64,000 bases of DNA from an uncultured Planctomycetota bacterium. Lineage in GTDB: Bacteria > Planctomycetota > UBA1135 > GCA-002686595. The stretch covers positions 103,549-167,548 of the forward strand of contig CAIYPP010000111.1 in assembly GCA_903928115.1 (NCBI GenBank). Direction: 5' to 3'. This document shows, one piece after another, positions 43,496 to 51,774 of this stretch. The position numbers and the translations under genes are program-made. The notes under the pieces are model-generated. The model was not told the origin of the DNA and did no database searches. It worked only from the letters and a program-made list of their open reading frames with translations. The stretch's first letter is position 1, and each line of letters opens with the position of its first letter.

Positions 43496-44827
43496 TCAGG
43501 CCTTCGAGGCCGTGAGCGTCTTGGGATCGAACGTCCATGCTGCGCGCGACCAGATCGAGCGCGCCGCGAGGTCGACGATCACCATCACCTTGGCCGCGGT
43601 GTCGACGTCACCGATCGCGGGCTTGCGCGAGCGCATGCAGCCGAGCCAGTGGAGGCGGTGCTCGTCTTGATCGTTCAAGCCCGTGGCGGCCGACTGGAAC
43701 GTCTGCTCCTCGATCTCCTCGCCGAAGATGCGCTCGGGGCGCAGGATGCAGTCGTTGCCGCCGAGGTAGAGGTTCGCCATGTGACCGCGCACCATCGCCT
43801 CGACGCCCGTCTCGTTGCAGGTCGAGCCGGCGATGGTCATCGTGTGCCCCTTCTCGAACTCGACGGTCAGGTTGACCTGATCGGGGTTTTCCATCGCGGT
43901 GTCGTGGTAGTGCCCGCCCGACGCGGTGACACGCACCGGCCAGCCTTGGTCGAGCGCGTAGACGAGCGGCGAGGTGACGTGCACGAGCAGGTCGCCGATG
44001 ATGCCGCTCGACCACTTCGCGTAGCGGCGCCAGCGGAAGAACACGGCGGGATCCCACTCGGCCTTGCCCATCGGACCACACCACGCGCCCCAGTCGAGCG
44101 TCTTGCCGGGCTCGATCTGCGCGTCGATGCCGTAGAGCCACTCGCCGCCCTTCGAGTTGCGACAGTAGGAGGTCTGCGAGAAGGTCGGCTTGCCGATCGC
44201 GCCCGCGGCGATCAGCTCCTTGGCCTTCCAGTACTTGCGGTGCTGCAGGAACTGCGTGCCGCACTGGAAGATGTTCTGCGGGTTGGCGAGCACCGCCGCG
44301 CGCAGCTCGAGCGCCTGCTCGAGGTCGTACGTCATCGGCTTCTCGCAGTAGACGTCGAGGCCCGCGGCCATCGCGTCGATCGCCATCTGCGCGTGCCAGT
44401 GCTCGGGCGTGGCGATCAGGACGCCGTGCAGGCCCTTCTCCTCGGCGTACATGCGCTTGTAGTCGGCGTAGCCGCGCACCTCGATGCCCTGCTTCTCTTT
44501 CGCGTAGTCGACGCCGCGCTGGAGGTAGGGCGCCGCGACGTCGCAGATCGCGACCACCTGCACGTTCTCCTTGCCTTCCTTGGCGAGCGCGCAGATGCGT
44601 GAGAGGTGGCCGAAGCCCATCGCGGGCGTGCTCGGCGCGCCCATGCCGATGATCGCGATGCGGATCGGCTCGCCGGCGGCGGGGCGGGCGCGGTCGGCCC
44701 CGCGGACGCCGACGTAGCTCTTCGGCGTGCTCGCGCAGGCTCCGGCGGCCGCGGCGGCAGCGCCGAGGGCCAGCATCTCGCGGCGGGACGTGATCGGACC
44801 GTGGGGACGATGGGGCGTCGTGCTCAT
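43496..44827 (-). CDS. Gfo/Idh/MocA-family oxidoreductase, Tat-exported
   Basis: 443 residues. The Tat signal is TSRREMLALGAAAAAAGAC, possibly ending in a lipobox Cys. The nucleotide-binding site is IAIIGMGAPSTPAMGF, and the EKP motif is intact in DVYCEKPMTYDLEQAL. Segments LYGIDAQIEPGKTLDWGAWCGP and HYHDTAMENPDQVNLTVEFEKG are typical of planctomycete exported members. It is the first gene of the operon with apbE, a second Gfo/Idh gene and a cytochrome-like gene. TAGACT lies 65 nt upstream as a -10 candidate. Confidence 0.92.
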   Translation of the reverse strand: MSTTPHRPHGPITSRREMLALGAAAAAAGACASTPKSYVGVRGADRARPAAGEPIRIAIIGMGAPSTPAMGFGHLSRICALAKEGKENVQVVAICDVAAPYLQRGVDYAKEKQGIEVRGYADYKRMYAEEKGLHGVLIATPEHWHAQMAIDAMAAGLDVYCEKPMTYDLEQALELRAAVLANPQNIFQCGTQFLQHRKYWKAKELIAAGAIGKPTFSQTSYCRNSKGGEWLYGIDAQIEPGKTLDWGAWCGPMGKAEWDPAVFFRWRRYAKWSSGIIGDLLVHVTSPLVYALDQGWPVRVTASGGHYHDTAMENPDQVNLTVEFEKGHTMTIAGSTCNETGVEAMVRGHMANLYLGGNDCILRPERIFGEEIEEQTFQSAATGLNDQDEHRLHWLGCMRSRKPAIGDVDTAAKVMVIVDLAARSIWSRAAWTFDPKTLTASKA

Positions 44828-44892
44828 GGCGGAGGGTCTCTCGAGGGAGGGCGGAGCCGCAGCAGCGGACCGCTGCGAACGGGGAGCGGTTG

Positions 44893-44898
44893 AGTCTA
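44893..44898 (-). promoter_or_regulatory. -10-like TAGACT upstream of the Gfo/Idh-apbE operon
   Basis: Minus-strand TAGACT, 65 nt before the ATG, in a 152-bp divergent region. No convincing -35 is seen. Confidence 0.3.
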
Positions 44899-44964
44899 GC
44901 GGCGGAGCGAAGCCTCGCCACCCTCGCGTACCAGCTTCGCGTGGCGGGGAGGGGCCACGGTTGC

Positions 44965-44970
44965 TAGCGT
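44965..44970 (+). promoter_or_regulatory. -10-like TAGCGT close to the start at 44980
   Basis: TAGCGT ends 9 nt before the ATG (gap cgaccgctc) with no Shine-Dalgarno. Confidence 0.4.
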
Positions 44971-44979
44971 CGACCGCTC

Positions 44980-46713
44980 ATGGGTGGACGCAAGACTCGC
45001 GGCGTTTCGGCGGCACGCGCGCGAGCGCTCTTGGGCGAGCTCGAACGGTTGCGTTTCGAGTTCGGATCTGCGGCGGCGGAGCGCAAGCGCGCGCTGCTTT
45101 TTCAGATGCAAGCGCTGGAGCTGCCCGACGCGCGCTCGGTCCGGCGGCTCCACGAGGCGGCGCTCTTCATCCGCGGATATCCAGATTCGGCCGAGGTCTT
45201 GACCGAGGCGGAGACCGTGCTGGAGATCTTCGCGCAGCGCGCAGACCTCGCGCGCTTCCGCGCCGAGCTCGCGGACTCCGGCATCGCGGGTACGCAGATC
45301 CGCTATCCATTCTTCGCGCCGACCGCGCGCCGTCTCGTGCGTCGCTTCGGCAAGCGCTTGCGCGTGGACTGGCCCTCCGTCGGGGAGCCGAAGCGTCTCG
45401 AAGGTCGACTGGCGCTGCTCGCGAGCTACTCGGAGACGCCGGGACTCGACGAGTGGGACATGCCGCTGCGCAAGTGGGTCGCGCGCCTCAAGGGGCCGGA
45501 CGAGAGCGACGCGGAGTTTCTCGTGCGGCGCCTCTCGCGCATCGGAAACGACACGTTTGCCACCGACGCACTCTACGAAGAGCTGGGGTTGGAACTGGTC
45601 CTGCCTCCGGGAGACGACACTCCGTCGCGCTCGCGCGAGCTCGCGCCCGGCGGACCGGCGCACTTCCGCACGCGCCCGCTCGACCGAGGCAGGCCCGACA
45701 TCCACCGCGAGCTCCGTCGCAAGCCGAGCTCGGTGCGCGACTGCGACGAGCGCGAGGCACAGGCACTCATCGAGCTCGCCCGCGACGCGATGGTCACGCG
45801 TTCGCGCGACCTCGACGCGTTCATGCATGCCGACGTGCGCGACGTGCGGCGCGTCGACTTTGGCGAGGGACTGGAGTTCGTGGCGTTCGGAGTCGTGCCG
45901 GAGCGCCGCCTCATGCTCGAGTCCGTGTACGCGTTCCTCACGCTGCACAACCGTGTCCCGATGGGCTACGTGCTCGTGAGCGCGCTCTTCGGCAGCTCCG
46001 AGATCGCTTACAACGTGTTCGACACGTTCCGCGGCGGCGAGGCGGGGCCGATCTATGGCCGCGTCCTCTCGATGACGCGCCACCTGTTCGGATCGCGCGA
46101 CTTCACGGTGTATCCGTACCAGCTCGGTGGCGACGGCAACACCGAGGGGCTCAAGTCCGGTGCGTGGTGGTTCTATCAGAAGCTCGGCTTCCGTCCGCGC
46201 GACGCGAGCGCGCTCGTGCTGATGGAGCAGGAGCTCGCACGCATGGGCAAGGATCCGCGCCATCGCTCGCCGATCTCGACGCTCCGCCAACTCTCGAAGC
46301 ACAACGTCTATTGGCATTCGGGACGCCAACGCGACGACGTCATCGGCGTGTTTCCGCTCGAGCGAGTGGGGCTGGCGATCACAGACATGCTCGCCGCGCG
46401 CTTCGGCTCGGATCGCGAGCGCGGCGAGGACACTTGCATGCGCGAGGCTGCGTCGTACTGCGGGGACGTCGACTGGCGCGTCTGGACCCGCGACGAACAG
46501 CTGTGGTGGCGTCGCTGGTCTCCGCTGATCGTTGCGCTGCCCGGGCTGTGGAAGTGGAAGCGCGCCGACTTCGCGTCGCTGGTCGAGTGCGTGCGCGCCA
46601 AGGGCGGCGCGCGCGAGTCCGACTTCGTCCGAAAGCTCGACGCGCACAAGCCCCTGCGCGCGGCGCTTCGGCGGCTCGCTCGTGACGGCTGGCAGCCGCT
46701 GGAACGCGTGTGA
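44980..46713 (+). CDS. Uncharacterised protein with a GNAT-like segment
   Basis: 577 residues without signal peptide or membrane helix. The N-terminal ~260 residues are Arg-rich and helical (RALLGELERLRFEFGSAAAERKR). The middle region (~residues 300-410) has acyltransferase-like features: a strand VPMGYVLVSALFGSSEIAYNVFDTF and later WWFYQKLGFRPRD, which resembles the FYxKxGF end of GNAT domains. I do not recognise a named family. It stands alone between divergent and co-directional genes. An acyltransferase role is a guess from the GNAT-like segment. Confidence 0.65.
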   Translation: MGGRKTRGVSAARARALLGELERLRFEFGSAAAERKRALLFQMQALELPDARSVRRLHEAALFIRGYPDSAEVLTEAETVLEIFAQRADLARFRAELADSGIAGTQIRYPFFAPTARRLVRRFGKRLRVDWPSVGEPKRLEGRLALLASYSETPGLDEWDMPLRKWVARLKGPDESDAEFLVRRLSRIGNDTFATDALYEELGLELVLPPGDDTPSRSRELAPGGPAHFRTRPLDRGRPDIHRELRRKPSSVRDCDEREAQALIELARDAMVTRSRDLDAFMHADVRDVRRVDFGEGLEFVAFGVVPERRLMLESVYAFLTLHNRVPMGYVLVSALFGSSEIAYNVFDTFRGGEAGPIYGRVLSMTRHLFGSRDFTVYPYQLGGDGNTEGLKSGAWWFYQKLGFRPRDASALVLMEQELARMGKDPRHRSPISTLRQLSKHNVYWHSGRQRDDVIGVFPLERVGLAITDMLAARFGSDRERGEDTCMREAASYCGDVDWRVWTRDEQLWWRRWSPLIVALPGLWKWKRADFASLVECVRAKGGARESDFVRKLDAHKPLRAALRRLARDGWQPLERV

Positions 46714-46814
46714 GAGGGCCTGCTACGAAGTGGTAACTCCGATCGTCCGTGCGCCGGCTTTCGCGGCGCTCGGCGCGGCTCGGCACGGGGTTTGTTGATC
46801 CGCGGACAACTTCC

Positions 46815-48899
46815 ATGACCCACCTAGGGACTCTCTTCGTGATCGTCCTTGCGCTCGCACCTTCAGCGCGGGCCCACGGTGGCGCCTACCGCGGGCCTGG
46901 CACCGGCGCAGGCGACACGGTGCCGGGTGCGAGCAGCTCCACAAGCTCGAGCAGCGGTACGTCGAGCGGATCGACGGCGGCGGGCGGCGTGACCACGCCC
47001 GCGGGGCCGGGCACCGCCGCTCCCACGTCGAGCAACCCGCAGCCGACGCCCTCGACCGGCGCTGCTGCCGCAGGACCTGGCGCGGATCTGACGCGGTGGC
47101 AGTCCTGGTGGGGCTTCAACAAGGACGCGTACCTCGGGCTGCGCGAGCGCGTGGGCGCGGGGGGGGTGGTCTCCGGCAGCGATGAGGCCTTTCTCGCGCG
47201 CCGAGAGCCGACGCGCGACGAGCTGCTCCCGACGGCGGAGGACTTGCACAAGCGCGTGAAGCCCGCGCTGCGGGCGCTGCTCCAGAGTGAGACGAACAAC
47301 GATGTGCTGAGCGGCGCGATCGTCGCGCTGGCGAAGATTGGCGAGGAGCCGGGCGAGCGCGCGGTTGCCGGTTGGATCGCACCGTTCCTAGCGCATCCGA
47401 ACCAAGAGCTCGCGGAGACCGCCGCGGTCGCGCTGGGAATCCTCGGCGATGCGCGCGACGTCGAGCTCTTGCGCGCGATGCTCTCGGGGGACCTCGAGGC
47501 GATCCGTTCGCGCGGCGCGCCTCTGGTCTCGGCCCCGAGCGAGCGAACACGCGCCTTCGCGGCCTACGGACTTGGACTCGTCGCGCATCGCTGCGAGGGC
47601 GCGGCGCGCGAGCTCGCCGTGGAGTCGCTGGTCACTTGGATGTCGCGCAGTGCCGCGAGCAGCAGTCAGAGTGAGGTTCCGGTTGCCTGCGTGACCGCGC
47701 TCGGCCTCGCGCCGCTTCCGAGCGACCCACTCGTGCCGATTCTCTCCAGTTCGAGTGCGCCGGAACGTGTCGCGTCCCTCGAAGAGCAACTGCAGTGGCT
47801 CGCGTTCACCTTGGAACGCCGCGATCTCTCGCCACGGGTTCGCGCTCACGTTCCGATCGCGATGGCGCGGCTCTTGAAGACCCAAGCCGGGCAGGCTTCG
47901 CGCTCGCGCGAGGTCGCCGTCGACCGGATTGTGGCGCGGCTCGCGCGAGACTTCGATGAGGTCTCCGAAGTGCGCGCGGGCTGTGTCATCGCGCTCGGTC
48001 GGATTGGAACCGCGAGCAGCGACGCCCTCGATCAGCGGATTCGCCGAAGCCTGTGCGAGACCTACAAGTCCTCCCGCGACGCGCAGTTCGGCTACTTCGC
48101 ACTGATCGCGCTCGCGCAGGCAAGCTCGAGGCCGGGCCCCGGCAGCGCGCCGCTCTCCGCGCTCGACAGCGGAAAGGAAGAGACTCGTGCGTGGATCTTG
48201 GCGCAACTCTCGGATGGAGCGAGTGCGACTCGCTGCTATGCCGCGCTCGCCCTCGGGGTGCTCGAGCGTGGCGCGGCCGACGCGCGCGCTCCGCAGTCCG
48301 CGGAGGTCCTCGCGGCGTTGCGTCGAGCTCTCGACGCCGCGCGTTCTCCGGACGAACTCGGTGCGCTGGCGCTCGCGCTCGGCGTGGCCCGCGATGGCGC
48401 GAGCGTACCGATCCTGCGACGTCAGCTGGAGGAGGCGTCCGACCGGGAAGCGCGCGGGCACATCGCGATCGCACTGGGGTTGGTGGGGGATCGGACGTCG
48501 ATCGCGCGCATTCAGGAGCTCGTCGCGAAGTCGAAGTACCATCCCGAGCTACTCCGCAATGCCGCGATCGCGCTCGGCCTGCTCGGAGACAAGGAGATCG
48601 TTCCTCAGCTCGTCGACATGCTCCGCAACTCGAACAGCCTCGCGGCGCGCGCTGCGGTCGCGTCCGCGCTCGGCCTGATCGGCGATCGCAGGAGCCTCGA
48701 ACCTTTGATGGCGATGGCGGCGAATCGCGAGGAGTGTACGGATCTCGCGCGGGCGTTCGCGGCCGTTGCGCTCGGCATGTGCGGGGACAAGGAGCTCCTG
48801 CCGTGGAACGCCAAGCTCGCGGCGGATGCGAACTACCGGGCGAACACGTCGACCCTGTACTCGCCGGACACGGGGACGGGAATCCTCGACATTCTGTAA
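46815..48899 (+). CDS. Secreted HEAT-repeat protein with HGGAYRGPG N-terminus
   Basis: 694 residues. The signal peptide (VIVLALAPSARA) is cleaved before HGGAYRGPGTGAGDTVPG, an N-terminal style I associate with secreted planctomycete proteins. A Ser/Thr/Gly/Pro-rich low-complexity linker (to ~residue 95) leads to many HEAT-type repeats (AAVALGILGDARDVELLRAML, IAIALGLVGDRTSIARIQELV, AIALGLLGDKEIVPQLVDML, ASALGLIGDRRSLEPLMAMA). The last four repeats are very regular, each carrying ALG(I/L)xGD. A scaffold or interaction role is likely; no enzyme motif is seen. Confidence 0.8.
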   Translation: MTHLGTLFVIVLALAPSARAHGGAYRGPGTGAGDTVPGASSSTSSSSGTSSGSTAAGGVTTPAGPGTAAPTSSNPQPTPSTGAAAAGPGADLTRWQSWWGFNKDAYLGLRERVGAGGVVSGSDEAFLARREPTRDELLPTAEDLHKRVKPALRALLQSETNNDVLSGAIVALAKIGEEPGERAVAGWIAPFLAHPNQELAETAAVALGILGDARDVELLRAMLSGDLEAIRSRGAPLVSAPSERTRAFAAYGLGLVAHRCEGAARELAVESLVTWMSRSAASSSQSEVPVACVTALGLAPLPSDPLVPILSSSSAPERVASLEEQLQWLAFTLERRDLSPRVRAHVPIAMARLLKTQAGQASRSREVAVDRIVARLARDFDEVSEVRAGCVIALGRIGTASSDALDQRIRRSLCETYKSSRDAQFGYFALIALAQASSRPGPGSAPLSALDSGKEETRAWILAQLSDGASATRCYAALALGVLERGAADARAPQSAEVLAALRRALDAARSPDELGALALALGVARDGASVPILRRQLEEASDREARGHIAIALGLVGDRTSIARIQELVAKSKYHPELLRNAAIALGLLGDKEIVPQLVDMLRNSNSLAARAAVASALGLIGDRRSLEPLMAMAANREECTDLARAFAAVALGMCGDKELLPWNAKLAADANYRANTSTLYSPDTGTGILDIL

Positions 48900-48934
48900 A
48901 GAAGCCGCCGTGGGACAGCGCGCCTCGCGGGCGC

Positions 48935-48940
48935 TACGCT
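48935..48940 (+). promoter_or_regulatory. -10-like TACGCT close to the BtpA-family start
   Basis: TACGCT ends 9 nt before the ATG at 48950 (gap cagggcttc), the same hexamer and gap as at the sulfatase-like gene at 2616. Confidence 0.4.
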
Positions 48941-48949
48941 CAGGGCTTC

Positions 48950-49756
48950 ATGAACAAGCTTCTGCGCTCCAAGCGACTTCTCGTCGGGGTCGTGCACCTG
49001 ATCGCGACGCCGGGCTCTCCGCGCTATCTCGGCGACCGCCGCGCCATCCTGCGCCGCGCGGGCGACGACGCGATGGCTTTGATCGGCGGCGGCTGCGACG
49101 CGCTGATCGTCGAGAACTTCGGCGACGTTCCCTTCTTCAGCGAGCGGGTGCCGCCTGAGACCATCGCGACGCTGGCGCTCGCGCTCCAGACCGTGATCGA
49201 GGTCGCCGGCGGCGCGCCGGTGGGCGTCAACGTGCTGCGCAACGACGCTCGCGCCGCGCTGGGACTGTGCGCTGCGACCGGCGCGCGCTTCGTGCGGATC
49301 AACGTCCACACGGGTGCCGCGGTGACGGATCAAGGTCTCGTGCAGGGCCAGGCTGCGGAGACGCTGCGCGAGCGTTCGCGCCTGTGCCCGGGCGTCGCGC
49401 TCTTGTGCGACGTGCACGTGAAGCACGCCGTTCCGCTCGGCGGTGGTTCGATCGAGAGCGCCGCCGCGGACACTCTGCACCGCGGGCTCGCGGATGCGCT
49501 CGTCGTCAGCGGCTCGGGGACGGGGTCGGCGCCTGAAGTCGAGCGCGTGGCGGCCGTACGGCGCGCCGCAGGAAATGCGCCCGTCCTGATCGGCTCCGGG
49601 CTCACGGAGAAGAATGCTGCGGAGTTCTTCCAGTACGCGAGCGGCGCGATCGTGGGGACCTCGCTCAAGCGCAACGGCGCGGTCGATGAGCCCGTCGAGG
49701 TCGCTCGCGTCGAGCGCTTGCGGCGCCTCCTCGACAGCTTGGGCTCGCCCTCGTGA
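48950..49756 (+). CDS. BtpA/SgcQ-family protein
   Basis: 268 residues of a TIM-barrel-like family. Motifs are VGVVHLIATPGSPRY, DALIVENFGDVPF, PVGVNVLRNDARAALGLC, RFVRINVHTGAAVTDQG, LLCDVHVKHAVPLG and VLIGSGLTEKN. BtpA is needed for photosystem I assembly in cyanobacteria, but homologues occur widely in non-phototrophs with unknown roles (SgcQ in sugar metabolism). There is no photosynthesis gene here. Its stop overlaps the moaB-like start as GTGA, so coupling to molybdopterin-type chemistry is possible. Confidence 0.88.
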   Translation: MNKLLRSKRLLVGVVHLIATPGSPRYLGDRRAILRRAGDDAMALIGGGCDALIVENFGDVPFFSERVPPETIATLALALQTVIEVAGGAPVGVNVLRNDARAALGLCAATGARFVRINVHTGAAVTDQGLVQGQAAETLRERSRLCPGVALLCDVHVKHAVPLGGGSIESAAADTLHRGLADALVVSGSGTGSAPEVERVAAVRRAAGNAPVLIGSGLTEKNAAEFFQYASGAIVGTSLKRNGAVDEPVEVARVERLRRLLDSLGSPS

Positions 49757-50268
49757 GCCTCGAACAGCACAAGAGCGCCGCTCCCGCGCGGCTGCGCTTT
49801 GCCGTCGTGACGATCAGCGACACGCGCAACACGGTCACGGACCGCGGTGGTGAGTTCCTTGTCGAGTCGATCACGGGTGCCGGGCACGCGGTGGCGCTGC
49901 GCGAAATCGTGCGCGACGAGCGCGAGGAGATCGCAGCCGCGGTGCGCCGCGCCGCCGCGGACTCCGAGGTCGACCTCGTGCTCACGACGGGCGGCACGGG
50001 CATCGCGCCGCGCGACGTGACCTTCGACACGCTGCGCGGGATCCTCGACAGCGAGATTCCCGGCTTCGGCGAGCTCTTCCGCTGGCTGAGCTACCGCGAG
50101 ATCGGGTCCGCGACGATTCTCTCCCGCGCGCTCGGCGGACTGCTCGGCGGCAAGGTCGTGCTCGCGCTGCCGGGCTCGCCGAAGGCGCTGAAGCTCGCGA
50201 TGGACGAGATCGTGCTCAAGGAGGCGGGGCACTTGGTCTCCCAAGCCCGCGGCCCGAAGCCCCAGTGA
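49753..50268 (+). CDS. moaB: Molybdopterin adenylyltransferase-like protein (MoaB/MogA)
   Basis: 171 residues with a GTG start set by the GTGA overlap with the preceding gene. The MoCF fold shows AVVTISDTRN, DLVLTTGGTGIAPRDVT (molybdopterin-binding loop), and VVLALPGSPKALKLAMDEI. MogA/MoaB adenylates molybdopterin during molybdenum cofactor synthesis. No other moa/moe gene is in the window. Its stop in turn overlaps the start of the small His-rich gene. Confidence 0.92.
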   Translation: MSLEQHKSAAPARLRFAVVTISDTRNTVTDRGGEFLVESITGAGHAVALREIVRDEREEIAAAVRRAAADSEVDLVLTTGGTGIAPRDVTFDTLRGILDSEIPGFGELFRWLSYREIGSATILSRALGGLLGGKVVLALPGSPKALKLAMDEIVLKEAGHLVSQARGPKPQ

Positions 50269-50471
50269 CGTCGGAGCACCTCGCGATGGTCCACTCCAAG
50301 GAAGCGCACGAGCATCCGCACCCTCCGGGCGGGCACGGCCACGCCCACGGTGAGCCGTACGTGTGGCAGCCGGGCGCGCGCCCCCGTCGCACCGGGCTCT
50401 GGCTCGTCGTCGCGGGGCTCGTGTTGGTGCTGCTGGGGCTCCTCCTGCGTTGGATTGCGTCTCCGAACTAG
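50265..50471 (+). CDS. Small His-rich single-span membrane protein
   Basis: 68 residues from a GTG that overlaps the moaB stop (GTGA); an ATG seven codons later (50286) would start MVHSKEAHEHPHPPGG. The N-terminal part has nine His residues in a short stretch (HSKEAHEHPHPPGGHGHAHG), a likely metal-binding segment. One transmembrane helix follows (TGLWLVVAGLVLVLLGLLL). No known family is recognised. A metal-chaperone or sensor role near MoaB is speculative. Confidence 0.65.
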   Translation: MTSEHLAMVHSKEAHEHPHPPGGHGHAHGEPYVWQPGARPRRTGLWLVVAGLVLVLLGLLLRWIASPN

Positions 50472-50568
50472 GTCGCCGTCGGGCGCGGGCGACTGCACCC
50501 TCGACAAGTGACGGGCCGCAAGCCGAGGATGGAGTTCCGCGCCGGAGTCGGCGCCGGAAAGGGCCCCG

Positions 50569-51759
50569 ATGCTCGCACTCGCCGTCTCGACGATTCTCGC
50601 CATGCAAGAACCCGCGCCCGCTTATTGGCAGCACACGCTCGTGCGCCACGAGTCCTTCGAGGATTTCTATGCCGGCGGAATGTCGAGTGCCTATCGCGGC
50701 GAACTCAACGCGGACGCGCCGGTCAAGCTGATCAGCGGCGCCGTGGTGGGCAGCGAAGAGCAGATCGACCAGATCTGGGCGCGCGACCCTGCGAACCTCG
50801 CCGGCTGGCTCGATGGCTTCTACGAGTCGGCGGAGCTATTCGTCGCCGGAGGTTTCCAAGAGGCGCTGCTCTCGTGGAACGTCTCGCTGCCCAAGGGCAC
50901 GGGCATGTGCGTCGAGCTGCGCGTTCGCGAGAGCGGCAAGACGCCTTGGTCGCCCTGGCTCTACGTGGGAGACTTCGGACCGGTCACGCCGCCGCCCCTT
51001 TACCTGCGCAAGGACGACCCCGGCGGTCCGCGCTTCGACTTCGCGGCGCCGCTCACGACGAGCTTCGACGGCGGCAAGATCGACGTCGATTTCTTCGTCT
51101 CCGAGCGCACTTGGAATCGCGCGCAGTATCGCGTCCGGACGGTGAATGCCGAGCCGGGGAACGCGCAGGCCGTCCTCCTGCGGCGCATGACGCTGTGCTT
51201 CAGCCGCAAGGTCGAGGGCGCGCCGACCCAGCCCGCTCCCGCGCTCGACAGGCGCATCGCGGTTCCGTTTCGCAGTCAGAAGACCGAGCAGCCTGAGATC
51301 GCGGGACGCATCTGCTCGCCGACGTCGGTGGCGATGATGCTCGAGCACCGCGGCGTGAATCGGCCGACGCTCGAGGTCGCGGAGCTGTGCTTCGATCGCC
51401 GTCACGACATCTACGGCAATTGGACGCGCGCGATTCAGGGCGCGTTCGAGCTCGGCGTGCCCGGCTATCTCGCGCGCTTCCACGACTGGAAGACCGTCGA
51501 GGACTCGATCGCTGCCGGACAGCCGCTCATCATCTCCATCGCCGCGAAGGTGGGGGAACTCGAGGGAGCGCCCTACGAGAAGACCGCGGGACACCTCTTG
51601 GTTCTCACCGGTTTCGATGGCAAGGGCGGTGTGCACGTGAATGATCCCGCGGTGTCCGACCCGGCGAGCGGTGCGCGCGTGTATCGCCGCAGCGACCTCG
51701 AGCGCGTGTGGATGGCCCGCGGCGGCACTGCGTACGTGTTGATGGAACGCAAGAAGTAG
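50569..51759 (+). CDS. Secreted C39-like (papain-fold) peptidase family protein
   Basis: 396 residues. A short hydrophobic N-terminus (MLALAVSTILAM) suggests export. Residues ~40-215 form a beta-rich domain. The C-terminal domain fits Peptidase_C39_2: catalytic Cys249 in GRICSPTSVAMMLEH, His in TAGHLLVLTGF and Asn/Asp in VHVNDPAVSD. Such proteins may cleave peptides or peptidoglycan cross-links. It is placed 97 nt after the His-rich gene and 15 nt before the YihY-like gene. Confidence 0.8.
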   Translation: MLALAVSTILAMQEPAPAYWQHTLVRHESFEDFYAGGMSSAYRGELNADAPVKLISGAVVGSEEQIDQIWARDPANLAGWLDGFYESAELFVAGGFQEALLSWNVSLPKGTGMCVELRVRESGKTPWSPWLYVGDFGPVTPPPLYLRKDDPGGPRFDFAAPLTTSFDGGKIDVDFFVSERTWNRAQYRVRTVNAEPGNAQAVLLRRMTLCFSRKVEGAPTQPAPALDRRIAVPFRSQKTEQPEIAGRICSPTSVAMMLEHRGVNRPTLEVAELCFDRRHDIYGNWTRAIQGAFELGVPGYLARFHDWKTVEDSIAAGQPLIISIAAKVGELEGAPYEKTAGHLLVLTGFDGKGGVHVNDPAVSDPASGARVYRRSDLERVWMARGGTAYVLMERKK

Positions 51760-51774
51760 GGGGAGAGCGTGAGC

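Noticed and set aside
43482..43538. ATG at 43538 as the apbE start
   Set aside because: It overlaps the upstream Gfo/Idh gene by 43 nt and has no Shine-Dalgarno, whereas the GTG at 43481 has GGAG at 6-nt spacing. The ATG remains possible.
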